A stretch of 64,000 nucleotides of DNA. Source: CAYWMQ01 sp964459635. Lineage in GTDB: Bacteria; Patescibacteriota; Minisyncoccia; Phycocordibacterales; UBA12088. A program made the position numbers and the translations under genes. Location: NCBI GenBank assembly GCA_964459635.1, contig CAYWMQ010000002.1, positions 10,810-74,809 on the forward strand, written 5' to 3'. The notes below the pieces were generated by a model that saw nothing but the letters and a program-made list of their open reading frames with translations, did no database searches and was not told the DNA's origin. Positions 1-5,996 of this stretch are shown here, piece by piece (position 1 is the first letter of the stretch; each line of letters opens with the position of its first letter).

Positions 1-285
1 GTACCGTGACGCGACATTGTCGATATCTATGATAAGGCGTACGTTGTCGACGGAATCGGGCAACAGCTTTTTTAGGCGAGCCAGATCGGCATCAGCAATG
101 GAACTGTACCGCTGTAAAAGTGCCTCGCGCACTTCCGTAAGCTCCTTGGAGCGGGTGAGCGCGTTGTCCAACCGTGCATCAAGCGCCCTGAGCGCCTGCA
201 GCTGCTTATATGCAGGGTCGATGTACGTGAAGAACAACCCTACGGCAACAACGATAAAGAAAAATGGTGCGATGACTTTGCTCAT
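1..285 (-). CDS. pilO: PilO-like pilus assembly protein (3' end beyond window)
   Basis: Partial gene read on the minus strand from an ATG at 285 to the window edge, about 95 residues visible. The N-terminus has one hydrophobic segment (about residues 5-20) followed by a charged coiled-coil-like stretch (residues 28-75), the usual topology of PilO, the inner-membrane alignment-subcomplex partner of PilN. The start lies 3 nt after the stop of the PilN-like gene, so the two are probably translationally coupled. The order pilM-pilN-pilO matches the canonical type IV pilus cluster. The name rests mainly on topology and neighbours, because no PilO-specific motif can be read in the visible part. Confidence 0.75.
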   Translation of the reverse strand, partial: MSKVIAPFFFIVVAVGLFFTYIDPAYKQLQALRALDARLDNALTRSKELTEVREALLQRYSSIADADLARLKKLLPDSVDNVRLIIDIDNVASRY

Positions 286-288
286 ATG

Positions 289-1002
289 TTACCTGCGGCC
301 TGCACTACTTGTAGCGGAAGATGTCGCGGTACTGGTGGAAGAGACAGCGGCGGGGGCCGGTGCTGCGGGGCGGGGGCGGGCCGCCGCACCGATGGTCCGG
401 TCAAAACGAAGGATACGCGGCTCAAGACTCATGGATGCGCTAAACACTGCCTGATCCGTCTCGGATACGTTGAGGTTTGAAAAAAGCGGTTCACGCACAA
501 GTTCATGCGACGAAAATACGTCGCTTTGCTGGGCAACGCTCTTAAAGTCGGGCGCGGTACCCTGAAGCGAAAGGAGTACTTGCTTCTCCGGCACATCGGT
601 GGGAGCGTTGCGGTACCGCAGGGACAGATAGCGCACACTACGTGTGGTGTTCTGCTCAAGGAATCGCAATACTTCCGAAGGAGCAACGTGCGTTTCAAGA
701 AGACGCTTAGCCGAGGTCATGCGGTCATCAAGACGCACCAGCTCTTCAATGAGCGCAGGCTGGAACGCGTCACGATTTGCCTTTAGTTGTGCGATCTTGT
801 CACTTATGGCACCGGTGATGTACTGCGTGTACAAAAAGAGGCCTGCTGAAACCAAGCAAGCGATAAAGAACAAGAGAAACGTCCCGTAGAATCCGGGCCC
901 ACGTGTCGACCGGCGAGCAACGTACTCGTGTACCGCCGGGCCCGGGGCCGCGCTCTGAAGCGACTGCTTCGGAATGAATGAGGTGTTGAACTTGGGCTCC
1001 AT
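289..1002 (-). CDS. pilN: PilN-like type IV pilus assembly membrane protein
   Basis: 237 residues. An N-terminal cytoplasmic tail (start MEPKFN, like the short PilN peptide that docks into PilM) is followed by one transmembrane segment (about residues 40-60), a coiled coil (about 62-110), a globular periplasmic part, and an Ala/Pro/Ser/Thr-rich low-complexity C-terminus. An upstream in-frame ATG at 1065 is possible. A TATACT -10 lies at 1031-1036 inside that extension, so the ATG at 1002 is preferred. It sits between pilM and a pilO-like gene, which supports a role in the PilMNO platform that links the motor to the secretin or peptidoglycan. Confidence 0.8.
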   Translation of the reverse strand: MEPKFNTSFIPKQSLQSAAPGPAVHEYVARRSTRGPGFYGTFLLFFIACLVSAGLFLYTQYITGAISDKIAQLKANRDAFQPALIEELVRLDDRMTSAKRLLETHVAPSEVLRFLEQNTTRSVRYLSLRYRNAPTDVPEKQVLLSLQGTAPDFKSVAQQSDVFSSHELVREPLFSNLNVSETDQAVFSASMSLEPRILRFDRTIGAAARPRPAAPAPAAVSSTSTATSSATSSAGRR

Positions 1003-1030
1003 GTGATGCGTGTGGCGCAAACGTACCTCA

Positions 1031-1036
1031 AGTATA
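1031..1036 (-). promoter_or_regulatory. -10 element inside pilM-pilN spacer
   Basis: TATACT on the minus strand, 28 nt before the chosen pilN start. No convincing -35 is visible. It may give pilNO a secondary promoter independent of pilM. Confidence 0.35.
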
Positions 1037-1094
1037 CGGCACGGTGCGTTCAAGAAGCGAAACACTTATCCACCGACTCGTGATGGCGACCGTA

Positions 1095-2234
1095 CTACAG
1101 CCCGCGCAACGCAAGACCCGTCGCTACCGCAAAATCCGGCCCGGCTTCCTTAAGTACGTGCTCCAAGAATGCCGGGGTCTGCGTATGTGCGAACGGATCG
1201 GCGAGCTCGACCTCAAGCTCAAGCTGCGCCTGCACGAATTCGCGCACGCCTTTCATGGTGCTGCCGCCTCCTGTGAGGATGACCTTTGAAATGACCTTGT
1301 TGTGCGTTTTCTGGAAGTTTAGGAGCACTCGCCGGGCTTCTATCATTATGTGTTCCATGCTAAGCGTGGCCGCGTGCGAGACCATGGCAGAACGGCTCTG
1401 TTCGCTCAGACCCGTAACGAGGCCGTTCGCACGCTTCATTTCCTCAGCCTTTCCTACCGACAGGTGGCTTGAGTTGGCGAGTGCGAGTGTAATGTCCTGC
1501 GAGCCTTTGGATATCACGTGCGACGCAAGCACGATACCGAGACCGACCACGTACACCTTGCTCGTGGCTGCGCCGATGTCGATGATGGCAACGGGAGCCA
1601 GGCCGCGCTCGACGGTGCTGCGAATGGTGGAAAATATCTCTATCTCGTAGAAACTCGGAGCGAGACCCGCAAGCTTAAGCGTATCGCTGTACTTCCGCAG
1701 GACTTCATTGTGAATGGCAACCACGAGTACGAGCTTTTTTTGGAGCGGCTGCTCTGCAGCTTCGCTCACCGACTGCGCCCCCTCAAAGAATTTCTGCTCG
1801 GATTCGGGCACAATAAAGTAATCAAGCTGCACCTCGGCGATAGGCACAGGGATATACTTGCGCGCCTCGATAGGTATCATTTGCGCAAGCTTTTGAGCCG
1901 AAACGGGCGGCATTTCGATAAGCTTCACAAGGCTTGCCGCAAACGGCACCGACGCGCCACAGCGTGTGGTGGTGACATTTGCCTCCTTCATGAGGCTCTT
2001 GAGCGCCTCGGCGAGCTTCTCGGGCGGAAGGTTGGTCGCCCGCCCCACCTCAAGGTCGTTGTACGGACCGAGCGCTATCTCTCCATACGTCTCAAGCACG
2101 GCTACGCCCTTTTCATTGCGTACCTGTACGAGCTTAATGGCGGATGTGCCTATGTCGATGCCCAGCATACTTGTGCTGCTCGCGGAAAGTATCTTACTCT
2201 GGAGTAGCTGTTTTGCTTGATCAAAGATCGACAT
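1095..2234 (-). CDS. pilM: PilM-like actin-fold ATPase of type IV pilus
   Basis: 379 residues from ATG 2234 (MSIFDQAK). The phosphate-1 motif GIDIGTSAIKLVQV near the N-terminus, a second nucleotide-binding strand IDIGAATSKVYVV mid-protein and the late VILTGGGSTMKGV loop are those of PilM/FtsA-type actin-fold proteins. PilM binds ATP and the PilN tail on the cytoplasmic face of the inner membrane. A longer reading frame exists upstream, but a -10 (TATACT, 2245-2250) lies just before, so the start should be 2234 or the ATG at 2243, with almost no 5' leader. It heads the pilMNO operon and is divergent from comF. Confidence 0.88.
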   Translation of the reverse strand: MSIFDQAKQLLQSKILSASSTSMLGIDIGTSAIKLVQVRNEKGVAVLETYGEIALGPYNDLEVGRATNLPPEKLAEALKSLMKEANVTTTRCGASVPFAASLVKLIEMPPVSAQKLAQMIPIEARKYIPVPIAEVQLDYFIVPESEQKFFEGAQSVSEAAEQPLQKKLVLVVAIHNEVLRKYSDTLKLAGLAPSFYEIEIFSTIRSTVERGLAPVAIIDIGAATSKVYVVGLGIVLASHVISKGSQDITLALANSSHLSVGKAEEMKRANGLVTGLSEQSRSAMVSHAATLSMEHIMIEARRVLLNFQKTHNKVISKVILTGGGSTMKGVREFVQAQLELEVELADPFAHTQTPAFLEHVLKEAGPDFAVATGLALRGL

Positions 2235-2244
2235 ACGTTCCATA

Positions 2245-2250
2245 AGTATA
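2245..2250 (-). promoter_or_regulatory. pilM extended -10 promoter
   Basis: Minus-strand TGGTATACT, an extended -10. The ATG at 2234 begins 10 nt after the hexamer, so the 5' UTR would be about 3-4 nt. No -35 is recognisable. Confidence 0.55.
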
Positions 2251-2281
2251 CCACTTGTGTCGCGGAGTACAGCACTCGGGG

Positions 2282-2293
2282 TACACTGGAAGT
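2282..2293 (+). promoter_or_regulatory. comF leaderless promoter
   Basis: TACACT (2282-2287) followed by 6 nt and then the ATG at 2294. The transcript should begin at or next to the A of the start codon. The last bases, GGAAGT, cannot act as a normal Shine-Dalgarno because they would lie upstream of the RNA start. Confidence 0.6.
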
Positions 2294-2944
2294 ATGTATA
2301 AGTGGGCGACCCTGCTTCTCGAGGTGCTATTTCCCCTTCGCGGCGACGACGCGCTCCTCCTGCGCGTAGAGCCGCACGTGCTTGAGCGCGCCGCACTCAC
2401 GCGGAATACTGTCGGCATTGCACGCGCACTTGCACCGCTACCGTACACCCACAAGCTGGTGTCATGCGCGGTACGCGCGGCAAAGTATCGCAACCACGAG
2501 CGGGCCGCATGGCTCTTAGGTACGGCTATAGCGCCCTTTGTGGGTGAGGAGATCGCGGACAAACGCAACTTTGGCACATTTTACGAAGCTCTCGTGGTTC
2601 CAATACCGCTCCATAAGAAACGTCGCAGAGAGCGCGGGTACAATCAAGCCGAGCGTATTGCACAGGCCGTTGTGGATGCTCTGCCGGAAAGCGGGCTCCT
2701 GCTCGCGCCCCAGGTGCTCGTGCGAACGCGCAATACCCCATCACAGGTACGCATACAGAAGCGCAAGGAACGGCTTGCAAACGTACGAGGTGCGTTTGCG
2801 GTGCCGGACCCGGCAGGCGTGCACGGTAGAGATATTATTGTGCTCGACGATGTGACCACCACGGGCGCGACCCTTGCCGGTGCGGCGCAGGCGTTGAAAA
2901 AGGCCGGGGCACGTGAAGTGCTTTGCGTGGCAGCGGCACATTGA
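2294..2944 (+). CDS. comF: ComF-type phosphoribosyltransferase
   Basis: 216 residues. It contains the ComF-family core: LVPIPLHKKRRRERGYNQAE-like segment (the text here reads VVPIPLHKKRRRERGYNQAE), the RxxxTPSQ motif (RTRNTPSQVRIQ), and the phosphoribosyl-pyrophosphate loop VLDDVTTTGAT near the C-terminus. ComF is a cytoplasmic protein needed for DNA uptake in many competent bacteria, linked to PriA helicase. The N-terminal zinc-finger cysteines found in many ComF proteins are absent. It is divergent from the pilMNO genes; pili, comF and the two comEC pieces elsewhere in the window could together form a DNA-uptake pathway. Confidence 0.88.
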   Translation: MYKWATLLLEVLFPLRGDDALLLRVEPHVLERAALTRNTVGIARALAPLPYTHKLVSCAVRAAKYRNHERAAWLLGTAIAPFVGEEIADKRNFGTFYEALVVPIPLHKKRRRERGYNQAERIAQAVVDALPESGLLLAPQVLVRTRNTPSQVRIQKRKERLANVRGAFAVPDPAGVHGRDIIVLDDVTTTGATLAGAAQALKKAGAREVLCVAAAH

Positions 2945-2948
2945 CGGA

Positions 2949-2990
2949 CACGATACCAATCTGCGAATGATACGAATGCAACGAATGTAC
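2949..2990. repeat. ACGAATG intergenic element, copy a
   Basis: Array of three close ACGAATG/GCGAATG units preceded by CGATACCAAT, just after comF. It belongs to the same family as the elements in the ribosomal spacers (25.8, 28.5, 30.9, 31.6, 39.6 and 42.1 kb). Confidence 0.6.
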
Positions 2991-3052
2991 TACGCGTTAC
3001 GCGACTCGAACCCGCAACAAGCAGCGGAGTTGGCCAAGCTAGGGTGTGCAGC

Positions 3053-3325
3053 TCACTCGTACACTTCTTTGCGATGTTTTATGCGCAGCACGGTAAGGAC
3101 GTGGACGACCTTACCGTGCTCAAACTCAAAAATAGCGCGATACTCTCCCACTCGATACCGATACAAACCCGTAAGCGGTCCTGTAAGCGCTTTTGCTCGC
3201 GCGAGCGGGTCGGGCATGCTGCTGTTCTCCTTCACCTTCAACACAATGCGGCGTGCAAGCGGCTTGTCGAGCGCAAGCAAATCTTTACGTGCATGCGCCG
3301 TATAGAACAACGCGGTGGTAGCCAT
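3053..3325 (-). CDS. RelE/ParE-family toxin
   Basis: 90 residues, the normal size of a RelE-superfamily toxin. The layout fits: an N-terminal helix with LLALDKPLARRIVLKV, the central PLTGLYRYRVGEYRAIFEF beta hairpin typical of the family, and the C-terminal VVHVLTVLRIKHRKEVYE strand-helix. RelE toxins cleave mRNA at the ribosome, whereas ParE toxins poison gyrase; the sequence alone does not decide, though RVGEYRAIFEF and the basic HRKEVYE tail favour the RelE/YoeB-like side. It starts 6 nt after the antitoxin gene stop, in one operon with it. Confidence 0.85.
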   Translation of the reverse strand: MATTALFYTAHARKDLLALDKPLARRIVLKVKENSSMPDPLARAKALTGPLTGLYRYRVGEYRAIFEFEHGKVVHVLTVLRIKHRKEVYE

Positions 3326-3331
3326 ATATAC

Positions 3332-3574
3332 TCAGGAAAGCTCCGCAAGAATATCATCATGCGTGTAAAGCTTACCCTCACGTATGTCCCGTTTTGCGGC
3401 AAGTATGTCGCTGAAGAGCGTATCGAGCGTTACGTCCTCAGCAAAAGGGGTCAGCTCGAAAAGCGGCTTGTTGCGGTTGACTACGATATACCGCGCGTTC
3501 TTTTTCCGCGCGCGAGTCACGTAATCGGATATGTTGGCGCGAAAATCCTTAATGCCGACAAACTTTGTGTTCAT
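3332..3574 (-). CDS. Phd/YefM-family antitoxin
   Basis: 80 residues. The N-terminal segment FVGIKDFRANISDYVTRARK with the following IVVNRNKPLFEL is the DNA-binding Phd/YefM fold, and the acidic C-terminal part (residues 50-80) would wrap the toxin. Antitoxin precedes toxin, as usual, and the pair is probably autoregulated through a TGTACA-type operator directly upstream. The ATG at 3574 lies 6 nt after a TACACT -10, so translation would be leaderless. Confidence 0.87.
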   Translation of the reverse strand: MNTKFVGIKDFRANISDYVTRARKKNARYIVVNRNKPLFELTPFAEDVTLDTLFSDILAAKRDIREGKLYTHDDILAELS

Positions 3575-3602
3575 ACCTGAAGTGTACCAGAAGTGTACAC
3601 TT
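3575..3602 (-). promoter_or_regulatory. Toxin-antitoxin promoter with TGTACA operator
   Basis: On the minus strand two GTACACTTC repeats lie 11 bp apart. The proximal TACACT (3581-3586) is the -10, with an extended TGG. The distal repeat sits in the palindrome GTGTACAC (core TGTACA at 3594-3599). YefM-type antitoxins are known to bind operators with a TGTACA core, so this is a plausible autoregulation site covering the promoter. Confidence 0.6.
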
Positions 3603-3744
3603 TGTCAACGACACGCAAACCTCCCCACATACTTCCCTTCGCGAACAAGGCAGCGCTGCAGCACAGCCACCATCAGTTGGGGTGAGAAAATGGGGAAAGT
3701 ATGGTACAGTAGCTCCGTTCGGAGTTGTGAATTGCAGTGTTCTC

Positions 3745-3954
3745 GGGTTGCACCTTGCCCCAAGCTTCGCAAGGAGCACGGCATGAACAGATCAAGGTAC
3801 GTGTAGGCATTCGGGACAAGTAGGACATTGGACGAAAGTGAATATTGGAGGGTTGCACCTTGCCCCAAGCTTCGCAAGGAGCACGGCATGAACAGATCAA
3901 GGTACGTGTAGGCATTCGGGACAAGTAGGACATTGGACGAAAGTGAATATTGGA
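3745..3954. repeat. Two tandem 105-bp repeats abutting tRNA-Ser
   Basis: Copies 3745-3849 and 3850-3954 appear identical over 105 bp. The unit begins GGGTTGCACC and ends in GAATATTGGA. Its junction sequence GGAGGGTTG is the first nine bases of the tRNA-Ser that follows, so the 5' end of the tRNA is repeated at 3847 and 3952, and GGGTTG also at 3745. The unit holds a small hairpin (CCTTGC/GCAAGG). No protein is evident. Confidence 0.85.
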
Positions 3955-4038
3955 GGGTTGGCCGAGTGGTCGAAGGCGCATCACTGCTAACGATGTAGGG
4001 GGTAAAACCCCTCAAGGGTTCGAATCCCTTACCCTCCG
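3952..4038 (+). tRNA. tRNA-Ser (anticodon GCT)
   Basis: 87 nt. Acceptor GGAGGGT pairs with ACCCTCC; D arm GGCCGAGTGG; anticodon loop CTGCTAA with anticodon GCT (reads AGC/AGU); a long class-II variable arm (GGGGG/CCCC); T arm AGGGTTCGAATCCCT. Discriminator G; the CCA end is not encoded. The last base pair of the anticodon stem is an A/C mismatch. Confidence 0.92.
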
Positions 4039-4235
4039 CCTTCGGTCCGCCGAAGCAGACCTATGGCGTGACGAAGTCCGCCGGAAGGTGTGCGTAGGCG
4101 ACCTTCGCCTCGCTGAAGCGTGGCTACGGCGTGACGAAGTCCACAAGGAGCTAGGCGAAAGCGGGGTTCGCTTGCGTAGACCTTCGCTGTGGCAGAGTCC
4201 GCAGAAACCGAGCGAGCGAAGGTGACCAGTGAGAT
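4039..4235. repeat. Degenerate repeats after tRNA-Ser
   Basis: The stretch holds imperfect copies of GGCGTGACGAAGTCC (at 4063 and 4127) mixed with GCCGAAGC/GAAGG-type words. It looks like decayed short-repeat DNA without a coding signal. Confidence 0.4.
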
Positions 4236-4293
4236 GCCCTTACCGTCCACACAAACGTGTGCAGAAAAATACCATCAGCTGTTGACTGTGTGG

Positions 4294-4299
4294 TATAAT
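4294..4299 (+). promoter_or_regulatory. TATAAT -10 upstream of hypothetical gene
   Basis: Consensus -10 TATAAT at 4294-4299. A TTGACT at 4282 is too close (6 nt) to serve as -35. About 240 nt without a clear gene separate it from the ATG at 4547; an 11-codon open frame begins at 4318. Confidence 0.4.
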
Positions 4300-4546
4300 A
4301 GGGAAGGTTCAGCTCGAATGTCCTCTTTCAAATGGGCATCCACCAGATTTTAGGAAGTGGCTCCGAAGCCTCCAGGGAGGGGTTAACACCTTCCAAAGAG
4401 ATGTCATGACATCTCCAGTACCGGCCGGTACGCCCACTGGGTTCTTCCTACACTTCTCACGATGCCCACTTGAGCGCGGGGATTCATGCCGCGACCTATG
4501 CAGAACAGAAGAATGGTCAACTTGCACTTGTAACAAGCAATGCAAC

Positions 4547-4861
4547 ATGAACAGTGAAAAACCCTCTAATGAGTCGGAAAAAGAAATTGCGGAAGATGCG
4601 TTAGATATGTTACCGCCGATGCTTGAGCATAAGGGAGGAACATATTCAGAAACGGTGGCATTGCTGGAGAATGGCGAATTTGACCCTATCAATCGAACGG
4701 ATGGCAGTCCACGTTACCTGATGTTCTACACTCCGCAAGAGCTGTACAAGCTTGCGTATGCCGTCGAACAAAAGTATCCAGAATATCATTTTACGTTTGA
4801 GACTGATCCATACGGGCAGTGGATGAAGTACACTGTTACGCGTGAAGCAAGTAAAAATTAG
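4547..4861 (+). CDS. Hypothetical protein, 104 aa
   Basis: Not recognised. Predicted soluble and acidic, with a lysine/glutamate-rich N-terminus (NSEKPSNESEKEIAEDAL) followed by a more ordered C-terminal half containing LYKLAYAVEQKYPEYHFTFE. An in-frame extension to 4406 is Cys/Arg-rich and unlike a natural N-terminus, so ATG 4547 was chosen. Lower GC and a different amino-acid mix from flanking housekeeping genes suggest accessory DNA. It is 10 nt upstream of a tiny hydrophobic ORF and the ADP-ribosyltransferase-like gene, perhaps co-transcribed. Confidence 0.5.
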   Translation: MNSEKPSNESEKEIAEDALDMLPPMLEHKGGTYSETVALLENGEFDPINRTDGSPRYLMFYTPQELYKLAYAVEQKYPEYHFTFETDPYGQWMKYTVTREASKN

Positions 4862-4870
4862 AAGCTAGTT

Positions 4871-4930
4871 ATGAAGCGTATGCGCTACTTATTTATTGTC
4901 GTGTTACTCGCCCTCGTGGGTGCCGTATGA
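4871..4930 (+). CDS. 19-aa hydrophobic peptide (leader or gene remnant)
   Basis: ATG 4871 to TGA 4928-4930, encoding MKRMRYLFIVVLLALVGAV. The stop overlaps the next start as ATGA. The sequence from MRYLFIVV onward closely matches the first residues of the membrane protein encoded at 5632 (MRYLYIFLAVAILGAV), so it is best read as the truncated N-terminus of a paralog that now serves to couple translation of the downstream gene. Expression is unproven. Confidence 0.45.
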   Translation: MKRMRYLFIVVLLALVGAV

Positions 4931-5445
4931 GTATCGAACAACCAAATACACAACCGCAAACCGAGAGCCTTGAAGAAAAGCTGAAGGATAGCAAAGTACG
5001 AGACGAAAACGGCAATTTGCTCATAGTGTACCACTTCTCCGACCAGGATTTTGATAATTTTTCTTTGGATCATGTTGGGCAAAACTTCGATGGAGACAAG
5101 GGGTTCTTTGGCGCGGGCGTCTATTTTACAGGGTTTGCTGATGCTTCTGCATACGGCTCAAAGAGGTATGCTGCATATCTTAATCTAAGAAACCCACTCA
5201 TCTTGCATAATCCCAGCCTCGAAGACATTCAGAAGTTGCACGGCAAGAGAGAAGCGCTCCTTGCTGAGGGATATGACGGCGTTATGGTGTGGAGCGACGC
5301 TCTAGAAGGAAAAACGGTCGCCACTGGAAAGCTGCGAGCCACTGTGCCGCCACGGCCAGCGGGGTGGAGCGAAATATGCGTACTAAACACAGGAGATATT
5401 TACCCTCTCAGGAAGGAGGAGGTGCGGTCCACATCACAGGAATAG
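4927..5445 (+). CDS. Stand-alone ADP-ribosyltransferase-like (ART-PolyVal type) protein
   Basis: 172 residues. Pattern: LIVYHFSDQDFDNF (strand with H36), GFFGAGVYFTGFADASAYG (Y66), YLNLRNPLILHNP, EGYDGVMVW and SEICVLNTGDIYPL (E149). This order YH / YFT..A..YG / YLN.RNPL / YDGV / E-hydrophobic-hydrophobic-N is that of the ADP-ribosyltransferase domain of phage polyvalent proteins, an H-Y-E type transferase using NAD+. The usual YHGT has become YHFS. The protein has no signal peptide and is a single domain rather than part of a giant polyvalent protein. Substrate and role (toxin, effector, anti-phage or phage remnant) are unknown. Confidence 0.65.
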   Translation: MSIEQPNTQPQTESLEEKLKDSKVRDENGNLLIVYHFSDQDFDNFSLDHVGQNFDGDKGFFGAGVYFTGFADASAYGSKRYAAYLNLRNPLILHNPSLEDIQKLHGKREALLAEGYDGVMVWSDALEGKTVATGKLRATVPPRPAGWSEICVLNTGDIYPLRKEEVRSTSQE

Positions 5446-5591
5446 CACCTACCTATCCCTAATGATTGCCTGTAACATATTTCGCCCATCTGGTAATTAA
5501 CACACACTGCCCGCTCACCCACTCCATACTTCACACTCTCGTCTGAGGTGCGGGCTGCACACCTCGCACTCACTAAAACGCACGAATGACG

Positions 5592-5597
5592 TATACT
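5592..5597 (+). promoter_or_regulatory. TATACT -10 for 5632 gene
   Basis: TATACT at 5592-5597, 34 nt before the ATG at 5632. The preceding 5446-5591 stretch has no gene signal. The 5' leader has no Shine-Dalgarno. Confidence 0.4.
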
Positions 5598-5631
5598 GTA
5601 GGTACTTATCCAAATAGCGTTCTTGTTGCTT

Positions 5632-5946
5632 ATGCGGTACCTATACATATTCCTTGCCGTCGCCATTCTGGGCGCTGTCGGCTACTGGTACGCCGAACGA
5701 AATGACTGGTGGGGCTTTTTTGAAGCACCACTCCCAAGCGCGCCGCCAACCGCCGAGGAGCGCGAACGTATGGCCGAAGTGGAGCGCACGAGCCAAACAC
5801 AAGCGGAGAACCCTAAACCCGGCGCAGGCGTGTTGCCGCCGGGCTCACGTCCACCGGTACAGCCCGCAACTAGCACAGAGGCCACAACTACCGAAGAGTC
5901 TGACGCAATAGCGAGTACTACTGACACAGAGGCAACTTCACGCTAG
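5632..5946 (+). CDS. Single-pass membrane protein with Thr/Pro-rich tail
   Basis: 104 residues. A hydrophobic N-terminus (MRYLYIFLAVAILGAVGYWY) acts as signal anchor, followed by WWGFFEAPLPSAPP, a charged helix (TAEERERMAEVERTSQTQAE) and a low-complexity Pro/Thr/Ser/Glu tail rich in ATSTEATTTEE, as in surface-exposed linkers of these bacteria. Family not recognised. A truncated relative of its N-terminus occurs at 4871. Confidence 0.6.
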   Translation: MRYLYIFLAVAILGAVGYWYAERNDWWGFFEAPLPSAPPTAEERERMAEVERTSQTQAENPKPGAGVLPPGSRPPVQPATSTEATTTEESDAIASTTDTEATSR

Positions 5947-5996
5947 CCTCCGTACCCGTTGCCGCATCCGCATACGATTCCCCCATACGCACGCCC

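Noticed and set aside
4282..4299. TTGACT/TATAAT as a paired promoter
   Set aside because: The spacer is only 6 bp; only the -10 was kept.
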